Shown one piece after another: positions 1-9,522 of a stretch of 64,000 bases of DNA. Under the pieces are notes generated by a model. The model ran no database searches. It was not told where the DNA came from and worked only from the letters and a program-made list of their open reading frames with translations. This DNA comes from Dechloromonas agitata is5. GTDB taxonomy: Bacteria; Pseudomonadota; Gammaproteobacteria; Burkholderiales; Rhodocyclaceae. The stretch covers positions 2,418,001-2,482,000 of the forward strand of contig NZ_KI912532.1 in the NCBI RefSeq assembly GCF_000519045.1, read 5' to 3'. Each line of letters begins with the position of its first letter. Position 1 is the stretch's first letter. The position numbers and the translations under genes were made by a program.

Positions 1-100
1 GCGCCTGGTTTCGCAGCGTCGTAAGCTGCTCGACTACCTGAAGGGCAAGGATATCGAGCGTTATCGTACCCTGATTACCAAGCTTGGCCTGCGCAAGTAA
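1..100 (+). CDS. rpsO: 30S ribosomal protein S15, 3' end only
   Basis: The last 32 codons of rpsO are present, ending in TAA at 98-100. The fragment reads [20 protein letters not shown] and ends TKLGLRK, the conserved S15 C-terminus. S15 binds 16S rRNA early in assembly of the 30S platform. The 5' part lies outside the window. An intrinsic terminator and then pnp follow; the rpsO-pnp order is widely conserved in proteobacteria. Confidence 0.95.
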   Translation, partial: RLVSQRRKLLDYLKGKDIERYRTLITKLGLRK

Positions 101-115
101 TTCAGCCGAGATTGG

Positions 116-152
116 AAAAAAAGCGGCCCGGAGTCTCCCGGCCGCTTTTTTC
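116..152 (+). terminator. Intrinsic terminator after rpsO
   Basis: An 8-bp stem AAGCGGCC/GGCCGCTT (121-128 with 140-147) continues into GGAG/CTCC around a single-base loop and is followed by a run of T. It lies 20 bases after the rpsO stop. Partial readthrough into pnp is usual for this gene pair. Confidence 0.9.
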
Positions 153-229
153 GTTTTTGCAGCACCGTTGTTTGATTGTTGTAAGTTGTTGTTATTGTTG
201 ATTAATGTGATGAGAGTGAAAGGAAGTGC

Positions 230-2368
230 ATGTTTAATGTCGTGAAAAAAACCTTCGCCTACGGCGACCACCAGGTGACGATTGAAACCGGTGAAGTCGC
301 TCGTCAGGCAGGCGGCGCCGTGGTGGTGTCGATGGAAGAGACGGTCGTTCTGGTGACCGTCGTCGGCGCCAAGAGCGCCAAGCCCGGTCAGGACTTCTTC
401 CCGCTGACCGTCGATTACCAGGAAAAGGTTTACGCCGCCGGCCGTATCCCCGGTGGCTTCTTCAAGCGCGAAGGTCGCCCATCCGAAAAGGAAACCCTGA
501 CCTCCCGCCTGATCGACCGTCCGATCCGCCCGCTGTTCCCGGAAGGTTTCTACAATGAAGTCCAGGTCGTCGCCACCGTCGTCTCGCTGAATCCGGAAGT
601 CGATTCCGACATCCCGGCGATGATCGGTGCCTCCGCCGCCTTGGCGATCTCCGGCATTCCGTTTGCCGGCCCGATCGGTGCCGCCCGCGTCGGTTACATC
701 AACGGCCAATACGTGCTGTGCCCGACCCTGAGCCAGTTGAAGGACAGCCAGCTGGACCTCGTCGTTGCCGGTACCGAAGCTGCTGTGCTGATGGTCGAAT
801 CCGAAGCCGATCAGTTGTCGGAAGAGGTCATGCTGGGCGCCGTGGTGTTCGGTCACACCGAAATGCAGAAGGCGATCAACGCCATCAACGAACTGGTCGA
901 GGAAGCCGGCAAGCCGGAGTGGGAATGGCAAGCCCCGGCCAAGGACGAGGCCCTGGTTGCCCGCCTGAAGGATCTGGTTGGCGCCAAGCTGGAAGAGGCC
1001 TACAGCATTACCTCCAAGCAGACCCGCAGCCAGACCGTCAAGGCAATCGCTGCTGAAGCCGTCGCCGCCCTGTGCACGGGCGAAGAAGGCGCGCCGGATG
1101 CCAACACCGTCGGCAACCTGTTCTTCGAAATGGAAGCCGCCATCGTGCGCGGCCGCATCCTGTCCGGCCAGCCGCGTATCGACGGCCGCGACACCCGCAC
1201 CGTTCGCCCGATCACCATGCGTTCCGGCGTGTTGCCGCGCACCCACGGTTCGGCGCTGTTCACCCGTGGCGAAACCCAGGCGCTGGCTGTTGCCACGCTG
1301 GGCACCAACCGCGACGAGCAGATCATCGACGCGCTGGCCGGTGAATACCGCGACCGCTTCATGCTGCACTACAACATGCCGCCGTACGCCACCGGCGAAT
1401 GCGGCCGCGTCGGCACCCCGAAGCGTCGCGAAATCGGTCACGGCCGTCTGGCCAAGCGCGCCCTGCTGGCCGTGCTGCCGGCACCGGAGGATTTCTCCTA
1501 CTCGATGCGTGTCGTCTCCGAGATCACCGAGTCCAATGGCTCCTCGTCGATGGCTTCCGTCTGCGGCGGCTGTCTGGCACTGCTCGACGCCGGTGTGCCG
1601 CTCAAGGCGCACGTTGCCGGTATCGCCATGGGCCTGATCAAGGATGGCAACCGCTTTGCCGTGCTGACCGACATCCTGGGTGATGAAGATCACCTCGGCG
1701 ACATGGACTTCAAGGTGGCTGGCTCGACCGCCGGTATCACCGCGCTGCAGATGGATATCAAGATCCAGGGCATCACCAAGGAAATCATGCAGGTTGCGCT
1801 GGCTCAGGCCAAGGAAGCCCGCCTGCACATCCTCGGCCTGATGCAGGAATCGGCAGCCGGCCCGCGTGAAGAAATGTCCGCCTACGCACCGCGCCTCTAC
1901 ACCTTCAAGATCAATCCGGAAAAGATCCGCGACGTGATCGGCAAGGGTGGCGCCGTGATCCGTGCCATCACCGAGGAAACCGGCACCACCATCGACATCC
2001 AGGATGACGGTACGATCACGATCGCCGCCACCTCCGGTGACGCCGCTGCCGCTGCCCGTGCCCGCATCGATGCCATCACGGCGGAAGTCGAGATCGGCAA
2101 GATTTACGAAGGTACCGTCCTTAAGATCCTCGACTTCGGTGCCATCGTCCAGGTGCTGCCGGGCAAGGATGGTCTGCTGCACATTTCGCAGATCGCCAAG
2201 GAGCGCGTCAACAAGGTAGAGGACTACGTCAAGGAAGGCCAGGTCGTGCGCGTCAAGGTTCTCGAAACCGACGACCGTGGCCGCGTCAAGCTGTCGATGA
2301 AGGCCGTGGCCGAGGAAGAGGGCGCTGCTGCCGCACCGGAGGCTGCTGTTCAGCAACAACAGCAATAA
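230..2368 (+). CDS. pnp: Polyribonucleotide nucleotidyltransferase (PNPase)
   Basis: 712 aa, full length. PNPase degrades RNA 3' to 5' by phosphorolysis, releasing nucleoside diphosphates; it works as a trimer and in the degradosome. Two RNase PH-like domains are visible: an N-terminal one (with [14 protein letters not shown]) and a second with [14 protein letters not shown] and the [14 protein letters not shown] core. A KH domain follows ([14 protein letters not shown], near residue 557) and then an S1 domain ([20 protein letters not shown], about residues 623-692). The short Gln-rich tail is not conserved. The ATG at 230 follows the purine-rich AAAGGAAG. Confidence 0.98.
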   Translation: MFNVVKKTFAYGDHQVTIETGEVARQAGGAVVVSMEETVVLVTVVGAKSAKPGQDFFPLTVDYQEKVYAAGRIPGGFFKREGRPSEKETLTSRLIDRPIRPLFPEGFYNEVQVVATVVSLNPEVDSDIPAMIGASAALAISGIPFAGPIGAARVGYINGQYVLCPTLSQLKDSQLDLVVAGTEAAVLMVESEADQLSEEVMLGAVVFGHTEMQKAINAINELVEEAGKPEWEWQAPAKDEALVARLKDLVGAKLEEAYSITSKQTRSQTVKAIAAEAVAALCTGEEGAPDANTVGNLFFEMEAAIVRGRILSGQPRIDGRDTRTVRPITMRSGVLPRTHGSALFTRGETQALAVATLGTNRDEQIIDALAGEYRDRFMLHYNMPPYATGECGRVGTPKRREIGHGRLAKRALLAVLPAPEDFSYSMRVVSEITESNGSSSMASVCGGCLALLDAGVPLKAHVAGIAMGLIKDGNRFAVLTDILGDEDHLGDMDFKVAGSTAGITALQMDIKIQGITKEIMQVALAQAKEARLHILGLMQESAAGPREEMSAYAPRLYTFKINPEKIRDVIGKGGAVIRAITEETGTTIDIQDDGTITIAATSGDAAAAARARIDAITAEVEIGKIYEGTVLKILDFGAIVQVLPGKDGLLHISQIAKERVNKVEDYVKEGQVVRVKVLETDDRGRVKLSMKAVAEEEGAAAAPEAAVQQQQQ

Positions 2369-2387
2369 ATCGCTTCTCTCCGAATGC

Positions 2388-2414
2388 AAAAAGGGCACCG
2401 CGAGGTGCCCTTTT
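2388..2414 (+). terminator. Intrinsic terminator between pnp and dksA
   Basis: The inverted repeat AAAAGGGCACC / GGTGCCCTTTT has a GCGA tetraloop and A/T tracts on both sides. It can therefore terminate pnp on the plus strand and the convergent dksA on the minus strand. Confidence 0.9.
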
Positions 2415-2463
2415 CATTGGATGGCTTGCTTGATCAGCAAGCCGACCCTGGCCGGCAATCGCC

Positions 2464-2889
2464 TTACTTGGCCATCTGTTTTTCCTTGAGCTCGTCGAGC
2501 GTCTTGCAATCGATGCACAGGGTAGCCGTTGGGCGGGCTTCCAGGCGCTTGATGCCGATCTCGACGCCGCACTTGTCGCAGAAACCATAATCGCCGCTTT
2601 CGATACGGCCCAGGGTTTCGTCGATTTTCTTGATCAGCTTGCGCTCGCGGTCACGGTTGCGCAGTTCGATGGCCATGTCGGTTTCCTGGCTGGCCCGGTC
2701 GTTCGGGTCGGCAAAAACCGTCGCTTCGTCCTGCATGGTGTGAACGGTGCGGTCGATATCCTCGCTCAATTCCTTCTTGATTGCTTCGAGAATCTTGCGG
2801 AAGTGAGCCAGTTGCTTGTTGCTCATGTACTCCTCGCCTGCCTTGGGCTGGTAGGGAGTGAAGTGCTTGTGGAGCAGTTCTTCTGCCAT
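2464..2889 (-). CDS. dksA: RNA polymerase-binding transcription factor DksA
   Basis: 141 aa. DksA enters the RNA polymerase secondary channel and, with ppGpp, tunes rRNA and amino-acid promoters. The coiled-coil tip shows DPNDRASQE (Asp61 and Asp64). A four-cysteine zinc finger follows (CDKC at 104-107, CIDC at 125-128). The ATG at 2889 gives MAEELLHKHF and a family-typical length. The frame stays open further upstream into the tRNA region, which is not credible coding sequence. Convergent with pnp, sharing a bidirectional terminator. Confidence 0.96.
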   Translation of the reverse strand: MAEELLHKHFTPYQPKAGEEYMSNKQLAHFRKILEAIKKELSEDIDRTVHTMQDEATVFADPNDRASQETDMAIELRNRDRERKLIKKIDETLGRIESGDYGFCDKCGVEIGIKRLEARPTATLCIDCKTLDELKEKQMAK

Positions 2890-2990
2890 GTTCTTGTGCC
2901 TTGTGCGCCTGATGACGAAAAACCGATTAAATATCATGAAGGCGAAATCGAGGCAAGGTTTGTTTCTTCGGTAAAGACAGTTGCCTGATC

Positions 2991-3019
2991 TGGCACGCCT
3001 TTCCCGGTGATGGTAGAAT
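2991..3019 (+). promoter_or_regulatory. Probable sigma70 promoter of the tRNA-Pro/tRNA-Arg unit
   Basis: TGGCAC at 2991-2996, a 17-base spacer and TAGAAT at 3014-3019, 15 bases before the tRNA-Pro gene. The -10 is good and the -35 is weak. Confidence 0.5.
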
Positions 3020-3033
3020 GCGCCTTCTCGTGT

Positions 3034-3110
3034 CGGGGCGTAGCGCAGTCTGGTAGCGCATCTGCTTTGGGAGCAGAGGGTCGTGAGTTCGAATCCCACC
3101 GCCCCGACCA
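3034..3110 (+). tRNA. tRNA-Pro (TGG)
   Basis: 77 nt with the encoded CCA. Acceptor CGGGGCG pairs with CGCCCCG. The anticodon loop is TTTGGGA with anticodon TGG, and GTTCGAATC forms the T loop. It is followed 23 bases later by tRNA-Arg, so both probably share one transcript. Confidence 0.97.
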
Positions 3111-3133
3111 ATTCCTCTTCGCATCACCCTCAA

Positions 3134-3210
3134 GTGCCCGTAGCTCAACTGGATAGAGCAGCTGCCTTCTAAGCAGCAGGTCGGGGGTTCGAGTCCCTCC
3201 GGGCACGCCA
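3134..3210 (+). tRNA. tRNA-Arg (TCT)
   Basis: 77 nt with the encoded CCA. Acceptor GTGCCCG pairs with CGGGCAC. The anticodon loop is CTTCTAA, giving TCT, which reads AGA/AGG codons. The next 230 bases (3211-3441) hold no gene or clear terminator that I can support. Confidence 0.97.
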
Positions 3211-3441
3211 ATCAAGCGAGGGCTTGCTGCTGATTTCGCGTTTCGGCCGGATCGGGTGTCCAGCTTCTCCAGTGTCCACAGGCCGACCGCGCCCGACGTT
3301 CCGAACCATCCCAAGGGCCGCCCTGGCAGAGGCCGGTGCTGGTTTCTGCCTCGATCAGCACATGATCCGGGGTGCTGCCTGCTTGCCGGAAACCGCCCCA
3401 GCGTTCGCAGCTGGCGCAGCGTTTGCGGTCAACGGGGTGTC

Positions 3442-3882
3442 TCAGCAGGTTTTCGTTGCCTTGCATGCGGCGATGTTCTGGCTGGCCGGTATGACAGGTC
3501 CGCCGGCGCTAATCCAGCCCTTGATGCCATGCCGGACGTTGTACACGGTGGTGTAACCAGCTTGTCGTGACAGGAACTGGCTGACCGGCTTGGTGCGGTT
3601 GCCGGTTCGGCAAATCACGATGACCGGCTCGCCCGGCTTGGCGATGGGCTTGACCTTTTCCAGCCAAGCGGCGGCATCGTACTTTCCTTGGGCATCGAAG
3701 AAGGTGAGCAACGAACTCCCCGCGACGATCCCGGTTTCTTCCCATTCGGTTTGCAGGCGGATGTCGATGACAGGCACGCCGCTCTGGCGCAGTTTTTCGA
3801 GCTGGGTGTTGTCGATGTCGATGACTTCGGCCTTGGCAAGTTGGGCAAAGGCGAGAAGGCTGGCGATCAATAGCCGGTGCAT
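3442..3882 (-). CDS. Periplasmic single-domain rhodanese-like protein
   Basis: 146 aa. A signal peptide (MHRLLIASLLAFAQLAKA, then AEVIDI) precedes one rhodanese domain. The active-site loop is CRTGNR with the catalytic cysteine that would carry a persulfide; VIDIRLQTEWEETG is the usual first rhodanese motif. Rhodaneses move sulfane sulfur between donors and thiols; the physiological substrate is unknown. The C-terminus has two more cysteines (AACKATKTC). It is transcribed away from yaeQ across a 114-bp shared upstream region. Confidence 0.88.
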   Translation of the reverse strand: MHRLLIASLLAFAQLAKAEVIDIDNTQLEKLRQSGVPVIDIRLQTEWEETGIVAGSSLLTFFDAQGKYDAAAWLEKVKPIAKPGEPVIVICRTGNRTKPVSQFLSRQAGYTTVYNVRHGIKGWISAGGPVIPASQNIAACKATKTC

Positions 3883-3996
3883 TGGTCTTCCTGATTCATG
3901 AGGGGAAATGGCAAGGCCTATTCTCGAACTGAGAGTGTGTTGCAGGCGGCGAGGTTCCCTTGGCGTGGGATAATCGCCGCTTTTTTCGGGGCTGGC

Positions 3997-4548
3997 ATGG
4001 CGCTCAAATCAACCATTTTCAAGGCGGAACTGCAACTGGCCGACCTCGATCGTTCGCACTTTGGCGATTACTCGCTGACGATTGCCCGCCATCCGTCGGA
4101 GACCGATGAGCGGATGATGGTGCGTCTGCTCGCCTTTGCGTTGCACGCCTCGGATAGCCTGGCCTTTGGCCGTGGCCTGTCCACCGAGGACGAGGCGGAT
4201 TTGCTCGATACCGACCTGACTGGTGCCATCGAACGCTGGATCGATGTCGGCCTGCCGGACGAAAAGGATATCCGGCGCGCCTGCAATCGTTCGCGGCATG
4301 TTGTCGTGCTGAGCTACGGTGGCCGCGGGGCGGAAATCTGGTGGCAGCAGACGGCTGGCAAGGTGGCTGGCCAGAAGAACTTACGCGTGCTTTCCCTCAC
4401 CGCCGATGAAGGCCAGGCGTTGGCCAGCTTGGCGCAACGCACCATGCGCCTGCAATGCACGATCCAGGAAGGCCTGATCTGGTTGGGTGACGACGAGCGG
4501 CAGGTCGAGCTCAAACCCGCGGTTCTGTTCGACGAAACGCAGGGATAG
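3997..4548 (+). CDS. yaeQ: YaeQ family protein
   Basis: 183 aa, matching the family length of about 180. The sequence follows YaeQ throughout: MALKSTIFKAELQLADLDR, then RHPSETDERMMVRLLAFALHA, LSTEDEADL and LWLGDDERQVEL-type segments. YaeQ has a PD-(D/E)XK nuclease-like fold in solved structures, but no firm biochemical role is established. The ATG at 3997 is chosen because the family begins at MALKST; the 33 extra codons upstream do not resemble the family. Confidence 0.9.
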   Translation: MALKSTIFKAELQLADLDRSHFGDYSLTIARHPSETDERMMVRLLAFALHASDSLAFGRGLSTEDEADLLDTDLTGAIERWIDVGLPDEKDIRRACNRSRHVVVLSYGGRGAEIWWQQTAGKVAGQKNLRVLSLTADEGQALASLAQRTMRLQCTIQEGLIWLGDDERQVELKPAVLFDETQG

Positions 4549-4593
4549 AATGGCGGTTTCCGATTTCTCAATTTTGCGTAGAGGTAAAGCCCG

Positions 4594-5073
4594 ATGTCCG
4601 ACAACGACGATAACGAAACCCAAGGCGTAGTCTTCGGTGTTCTGGCCGGGGTGATCTTCGGCATCATTGCCCTCGTCGCCGGCCTGGGAATGTGGAAAGC
4701 ATCCCAGCCCACTGCTCCCGTTGCCCCGGTGGCTGCCGAGGCTGAAATCGCCCCGGTTGGCGAGGCGCTGGCCAAGGTTTATTTTGCTGTGGGCAAGGCG
4801 GAACTCGATGAGGCCGACAAGGGGATTGTGGCCCAAACAGTTGAGGCTCTCGCCGCCAAGGAGGGTGGCATTGTCCTGCTCTCCGGCTTCCACGATCCGT
4901 CCGGTGATCCGGCAAGGAATGCCGAACTGGCCAAGCAGCGGGCCATGGCAGTGCACGATGCGCTGGTTGCCGGCGGCGTGGCAGTGGAGCGTGTCAAATT
5001 CCGCAAACCGGAATCGACAATTGGCGAAGGCAGCCCGGAAGAAGGGCGGCGTGTCGAAATTCGCGTCCAGTAA
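4594..5073 (+). CDS. Inner-membrane-anchored OmpA-like peptidoglycan-binding protein
   Basis: 159 aa. One N-terminal membrane segment (VVFGVLAGVIFGIIALVAGL, residues 12-31) is followed by an Ala/Pro linker and an OmpA C-terminal-like domain (VYFAVGKAELDEADKG, SGFHDPSGDPARNAELAKQRA, GRRVEIRV). Such domains bind diaminopimelate in peptidoglycan. The anchor suggests an inner-membrane to wall tether rather than an outer-membrane porin. Motif substitutions (HDPSGDPARN for the usual HTDSTGSxxYN) make it a divergent member. Confidence 0.85.
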   Translation: MSDNDDNETQGVVFGVLAGVIFGIIALVAGLGMWKASQPTAPVAPVAAEAEIAPVGEALAKVYFAVGKAELDEADKGIVAQTVEALAAKEGGIVLLSGFHDPSGDPARNAELAKQRAMAVHDALVAGGVAVERVKFRKPESTIGEGSPEEGRRVEIRVQ

Positions 5074-5091
5074 GCCCAGGGGATTCCCGTC

Positions 5092-5120
5092 AAGGCGAGC
5101 CATGGTGGCTCGCCTTTTTT
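5092..5120 (+). terminator. Bidirectional terminator
   Basis: The 9-bp stem GGCGAGCCA/TGGCTCGCC (5094-5102 with 5106-5114) is followed by TTTTTT on the plus strand. It separates the OmpA-like gene from the convergent zinc-ribbon gene. Confidence 0.85.
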
Positions 5121-5844
5121 ACGACTCGCGGCGAAACACCAGCTTCCAGATCAGTTCGACGCCCGACAAGAGCAGGTCGCCGACTTCGATATCCTCGATC
5201 CGCCCGCGCGACAGTTCGCGGTTGCGACGTGAAATTTCCCGTTCGCGCATCACGATGGCATCGCCAAGGGCGTCGACATTGACCGTGGTGCGCTTGATCT
5301 CGGCGTGCTGGTAGCGCGCCAGGGCCTGTTCGACGGCATCGGCGTCCAGAATGGCGATGGGCGCCCGGCAATGCGTACAGGCGTGGTTGTGCCGGATATC
5401 GACCGGCGCACCGCAGCCGTTGCAGCGGATGGTGCCGACCCGGGCGGCGAGTGTGGTGATTTCAGCCGGGGCCAGTTGCCGGACAAAGCCCTTTTCGATC
5501 ATAAACTGACCGAAAGTGGTGAAGCGGCCGTGTTTCTGCAGGCAGCGGTGATAATTGAACTGGCCGCCATGCTTGGCTCGGTCGATACCGTGCAACAGTT
5601 TCTCGTGGCAGCGCGGGCACTGTAGCGGATCACGCAGCGGCTGGCGCTGGTCGTCTCGGTGTTCATTCAGCAACTTGAACAGTTCGATGATGCCGCCCGG
5701 CGTGATCTGCACGCTCTCGAAATCATCGAACCAGATCCCCTGGCAGGGATAGCACAGGTCGAGAATGACTTCGCCATGATGCAGCCGTTCGAAGCGGTGC
5801 TTGCTCATGGTTTGCTGGCAGGAGGGGCAGGGCGTCGGTTTCAT
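5119..5844 (-). CDS. Zinc-ribbon protein of unknown function
   Basis: 241 aa. Three cysteine pairs resemble TFIIB-type zinc ribbons: CPSC near the start with CYPC, CPRC in the middle, and CNGC with CTHC near residue 150-170. The C-terminal third (ERSRRNRELSRG, DLLLSGVELIWKLVF) is amphipathic, possibly membrane-associated. The start at 5844 puts the first CPSC motif seven residues in; the longer frame adds 21 unlike residues. I do not recognise a function; nucleic-acid or protein binding through the ribbons is the plain inference. Confidence 0.75.
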   Translation of the reverse strand: MKPTPCPSCQQTMSKHRFERLHHGEVILDLCYPCQGIWFDDFESVQITPGGIIELFKLLNEHRDDQRQPLRDPLQCPRCHEKLLHGIDRAKHGGQFNYHRCLQKHGRFTTFGQFMIEKGFVRQLAPAEITTLAARVGTIRCNGCGAPVDIRHNHACTHCRAPIAILDADAVEQALARYQHAEIKRTTVNVDALGDAIVMREREISRRNRELSRGRIEDIEVGDLLLSGVELIWKLVFRRES

Positions 5845-5967
5845 GGTCGATTGAGGCCGAGACAGGCCACGACTATAGCGCAGAGCCATCAACCGGGGCA
5901 GTAGCAAGGCGTGCCGCCTATATCGTCATCCGTTAATATGCGGGTTGTTTTCCTTCCTGGATGCACC

Positions 5968-6678
5968 ATGAAAATCGCCGATCCTACCCAGACCCTGCTG
6001 GTCAATGAAGTCAAACTGATGCTGGAGCAACTGCCCTTCGATGGCGCCCAAGTGCTCGAACTGGGCTGTGGCAAGGCAGAGAAGACGCGCCTGCTGGCTG
6101 AAACCGGCCGGGTCAGCGGTATTCTGGCGCTCGAAGTGGATACCATCCAGCATGAGCGCAACCTGCAGATTGCCGATCTGCCGAATGTGCAATTCCGACA
6201 TGCGGGGGCCGAGGCCATTCCTGCCGAAGACAGCAGCATCGACATCGTGCTGATGTTCAAATCGCTGCACCATGTGCCCATGGCCTTCATGGATCAGGCG
6301 CTCGACGAAATTGCCCGTGTGCTCAAACCGGGCGGCCTGGCCTGGATTTCCGAGCCGGTCTATGCCGGTCATCTGAACGAAGTGTTCAAGCTGTTTCACG
6401 ACGAAAAGGTCGTGCGCGAGGCTGCCTTCGCCGCCATCTGCAAGGCCGTCGAACGGGGGCCGCTGCGCTCCGAGCGGCAGCTGTTCTTCAACACCCGCAG
6501 CTATTTCGAGAACTTCGAACGCTTTGACCAGCGCATGATCCAGGTCACGCACACCAGCCATCAACTGGCGCCTGAACTGTATGCCCGGGTCAAGGCGAAA
6601 TTCGAATCCTTTCTCGGGCCGGAGGGAGCGACCTTCCTCAATCCCCAGCGCGTCGATGTGCTGCGCAAACCGGCCTGA
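5968..6678 (+). CDS. Class I SAM-dependent methyltransferase
   Basis: 236 aa. Motif I VLELGCGKAEKT binds SAM. Motifs GILALEVD, AIPAEDSSIDIVLMFKSLHHV and LKPGGLAWISEPVY complete a methyltransf_11-like fold in about residues 25-145. The C-terminal region (SERQLFFNTRSYFENFERF) may select the substrate, which is unknown. The ATG at 5968 is preferred because it starts close to the fold (MKIADPTQTLLVNEV). Confidence 0.85.
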   Translation: MKIADPTQTLLVNEVKLMLEQLPFDGAQVLELGCGKAEKTRLLAETGRVSGILALEVDTIQHERNLQIADLPNVQFRHAGAEAIPAEDSSIDIVLMFKSLHHVPMAFMDQALDEIARVLKPGGLAWISEPVYAGHLNEVFKLFHDEKVVREAAFAAICKAVERGPLRSERQLFFNTRSYFENFERFDQRMIQVTHTSHQLAPELYARVKAKFESFLGPEGATFLNPQRVDVLRKPA

Positions 6679-6684
6679 GCCGGC

Positions 6685-8583
6685 TTAGCCGCAGGAAGCT
6701 TGACGAATGGTGCCGAGGTTGAGCTTGACGCCTTTTTTCATCTTGCCGATGACGTGCATCTCGCAGGCCTTGCAGTCGAACTTGAGGATCAGCTTCTCGT
6801 TGCCGTTCATCAGCGTCATCGGGTCCGGCTTCAGGTGCTTCACTTCTTTCGGACATAGGTTGAAGCTGTAGCGCAGGCAGTGGCGGGTGATCATCAGCGA
6901 TACCATGCCTTTTTCGTTGCCCGCCTCGTAGGCTTCCTCGATCAGCTTGACGCCGTGCTTCTCGTAAAAGGCGCGGGCCTTGGCGTTGAAGACATTACCC
7001 AGGTAGGTCAGCTCCTCCTGCGGGTAGGGCACCGGATTAACTGCCGGTTCGGCGCGCGGCGGGCGCGGGTGGCTGGCCAGGCGGGCTGCTTCGAGCTTTT
7101 CGGTGGCTTCGCGGCGTAGCGCATTGACGGCGCTGACCGGCAGGAACCACGCCTGGCTCAGTTGCAGTTCAACGGGTTCGGCGACAAACATCGTGTTGCC
7201 GAACTTGCCGAGGTTTTCCTTGAGCTTGGCGAGCGCCTGTTCCGGGTTCTGGGCCAGTTCGCTGCCGATTTGTTCGCTGCGTGGCAGTGCGGCGCTGGCG
7301 GTGACGCCGTCTTCATCGGTCAGGGTCAGCACGAAGGCGTCGTCGGTTTCCGTCAGCACAGGTTTGAGCGAGATGCGGCGTTCAGCCGAATCCTTTTCCA
7401 GCGCCCGCTCGAAAGCCTGGTCGCGGTTGCGGAACAGCGTGGCGCCTTCGGTCAGTTCCTCCGGGATTTCTGCCGGGAACAGCTTGTCGCCCTCGGCGCG
7501 ATTGATGCGCATGCCCATCACATCGCCATTGGCATCATGGAAGCAGACCCCGTCGCCGTTGTGGAAGGCTTGCTCGCTATTGACGATGATCCAGCCGTCG
7601 CCAATTTCAACGACCTCGCCGATCAACTCGCCGACAAAGGCCGGCGTGTCAAAGGCGCCGATGTCGTCCTGGCGGCCACCGGCGAAATAGTCGGTGTAGC
7701 CGCGGTTGAAGGTCTTGTCCGGCTGTGGTTCGAAAGTGTAGGTGCTCTTGCCGCTGGAGGCGCGGGTGTATTGCGGATGGGTGGCGATGATGTCGTCGAG
7801 CAACAGGCGGTAATGCGCCGTGATGTTCTTGACGTAGGACAGGTCCTTCAACCGCCCCTCGATCTTGAACGAGCTGACGCCGGCTTCCACCAGGGCGAGC
7901 AGGTTCTCGGTCTGGTTGTTGTCCTTCATCGACAGCAGGTGCTGGTTCTCGGTGATGACCTTGCCCTTTTCGTCGACCAGGGTGTAGGGCAGGCGGCAGG
8001 CCTGCGAGCATTCGCCACGGTTGGCGCTGCGGCCGGTGTGGGCCTGGCTGATGTAGCACTGGCCGGAATAGGCCACGCACAGCGCGCCATGCACGAAATA
8101 CTCGAGGGACAGTGTGGTCGCCTCGGCCACCTTTTTGATTTCGTCGATACTCATCTCGCGGGCCAGAACGATCTGCGAGAAACCGACGTCTTCGAGGAAC
8201 TTGGCCTTGGCCGGACTGCGGATGTCGGTCTGCGTGCTGGCGTGCAACTGGATGGGCGGCAGGTCGAGTTCGAGCAGGCCCATGTCCTGGATGATCAGCG
8301 CATCGACGCCCGCTTCGTACAGTTGCCAAGCCAGTTGCCGGCTGTCTTCGAGCTCCGAATCGTGCAGGATGGTATTCAGCGCGACAAAGACCCTGGCCCG
8401 GTAGCGGTGGGCGAAATCGCACAGGCGTTGGATATCGGCGACATCGTTGCCGGCGCCATAGCGGGCCCCGAAGGACGGGCCGCCGATGTAGACGGCATCG
8501 GCGCCGTGCTTGATGGCCTCGATGCCGAAATCGGCGTTCTTGGCCGGAGCGAGGAGTTCGAGCGGATGTTGAAGTCGGGTCAT
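6685..8583 (-). CDS. rlhA: U32-family 23S rRNA 5-hydroxycytidine synthase RlhA
   Basis: 632 aa. It follows E. coli RlhA (formerly YdcP) from end to end, including DHGADAVYIGGP-type start, QDMGLLELDLPPIQLHAST, the U32 core EYFVHGALCVAYSGQCYIS and RSANRGECSQACRLPY, and the C-terminal ITRHCLRYSFNLCPK and FDCKACEMHVIGK. RlhA hydroxylates C2501 of 23S rRNA in the peptidyl-transferase centre, with prephenate-dependent and iron-sulfur features known for this family. The shorter relative TrhP/YegQ (about 450 aa) lacks this extended C-terminus. It runs 6 bases after the upstream methyltransferase gene, so the two form one unit. Confidence 0.9.
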   Translation of the reverse strand: MTRLQHPLELLAPAKNADFGIEAIKHGADAVYIGGPSFGARYGAGNDVADIQRLCDFAHRYRARVFVALNTILHDSELEDSRQLAWQLYEAGVDALIIQDMGLLELDLPPIQLHASTQTDIRSPAKAKFLEDVGFSQIVLAREMSIDEIKKVAEATTLSLEYFVHGALCVAYSGQCYISQAHTGRSANRGECSQACRLPYTLVDEKGKVITENQHLLSMKDNNQTENLLALVEAGVSSFKIEGRLKDLSYVKNITAHYRLLLDDIIATHPQYTRASSGKSTYTFEPQPDKTFNRGYTDYFAGGRQDDIGAFDTPAFVGELIGEVVEIGDGWIIVNSEQAFHNGDGVCFHDANGDVMGMRINRAEGDKLFPAEIPEELTEGATLFRNRDQAFERALEKDSAERRISLKPVLTETDDAFVLTLTDEDGVTASAALPRSEQIGSELAQNPEQALAKLKENLGKFGNTMFVAEPVELQLSQAWFLPVSAVNALRREATEKLEAARLASHPRPPRAEPAVNPVPYPQEELTYLGNVFNAKARAFYEKHGVKLIEEAYEAGNEKGMVSLMITRHCLRYSFNLCPKEVKHLKPDPMTLMNGNEKLILKFDCKACEMHVIGKMKKGVKLNLGTIRQASCG

Positions 8584-8589
8584 GGCGCC

Positions 8590-9411
8590 TTAGTACGTGA
8601 AACGCGGCGCAAGTTCTTCAATGTTGAACTCGCGCAGGATGGCTACGGCCCGTTCGCGGGCGTTCTTGCGGGGGTGGTTGCGCTTTGAGGCGATGATCAG
8701 CTCGTTCTTCATCGAATGTTCCCAGCCGACCAGTTCGGTGACCGTGACGTCGTAGCCATGCGACTCGAGCAACAGGCAGCGCAGCACGTTGGTCAGGTGG
8801 CTGCCCTGTTCGCGGGTGTGGATGGGGTGTCGCCAAAGTTCGGAGAGCGGTGTCTTGCCCAGTGATTCGTTCTTTTTGGCGCGCATCGCGGCGGCCACTT
8901 CGGCCTGGCAGCAAGGGACGAGGACGATATGGCGGGCATTGCGGGTCAGGGCGAAACGGATCGCATCGTCGGTGGCCGTGTTGCAGGCGTGTAGCGCGGT
9001 GACGACATCGACGGTGGCCGGCAGCTCGGTGGACGACAGCGAATCCTCGACCGTGCAGGCCATGAAGCGCATGCGCGGGAAGCCCAGTTTATCGGCCAAA
9101 GCCCTTGATTTATCGACCAATTCGGCACGCGTTTCGATACCGACGATCTCGCCGCTGGCACGTTCCTTGAAATAGAGGTCGTACAGGATGAACCCGAGAT
9201 AGGATTTTCCGGCACCGTGATCGACCAGCGTTTCCGCATTTTCGAGCAAGGGCTCGATGAATTGATACAGGTGATAGACCTGCTTCAGCTTGCGGCGCGT
9301 GTCCTGGTTGAGCTTGCCATCGCGCGTCAGGATGTGCAGTTCCTTCAGCAAATCAATGGATTGGCCAGGGCGTATTTCCGGAATGTCGGCGGGTGAATTC
9401 TGTTTTTTCAT
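8590..9411 (-). CDS. SAM-dependent methyltransferase, Methyltransf_32-like
   Basis: 273 aa. The SAM motif is VDHGAGKSYLGFILYDLYF, followed by IVGIETRAELVDKS. A LHACNTATDDAIRFAL motif and a PCCQ motif are typical of the Methyltransf_32 group, which includes GSTCD and METTL25 relatives. The substrate is not known; its location just upstream of rlhA allows an RNA-related role, which is inference. The ATG at 9411 starts with a short Lys/Pro-rich segment. Confidence 0.8.
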   Translation of the reverse strand: MKKQNSPADIPEIRPGQSIDLLKELHILTRDGKLNQDTRRKLKQVYHLYQFIEPLLENAETLVDHGAGKSYLGFILYDLYFKERASGEIVGIETRAELVDKSRALADKLGFPRMRFMACTVEDSLSSTELPATVDVVTALHACNTATDDAIRFALTRNARHIVLVPCCQAEVAAAMRAKKNESLGKTPLSELWRHPIHTREQGSHLTNVLRCLLLESHGYDVTVTELVGWEHSMKNELIIASKRNHPRKNARERAVAILREFNIEELAPRFTY

Positions 9412-9522
9412 GGGCGCGATTATCGCATTTCGAAAGCACTAACTTTTGTGTCAACCGAATCGAAATTGCGTCGTTATTCGGCACATGGTGATCAAACACC
9501 GCATACCTACGGAGATAGTCAA

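Noticed and set aside
7162-8688. A 508-codon plus-strand frame over rlhA
   Set aside because: Antisense shadow; rlhA aligns along its full length with a known enzyme.
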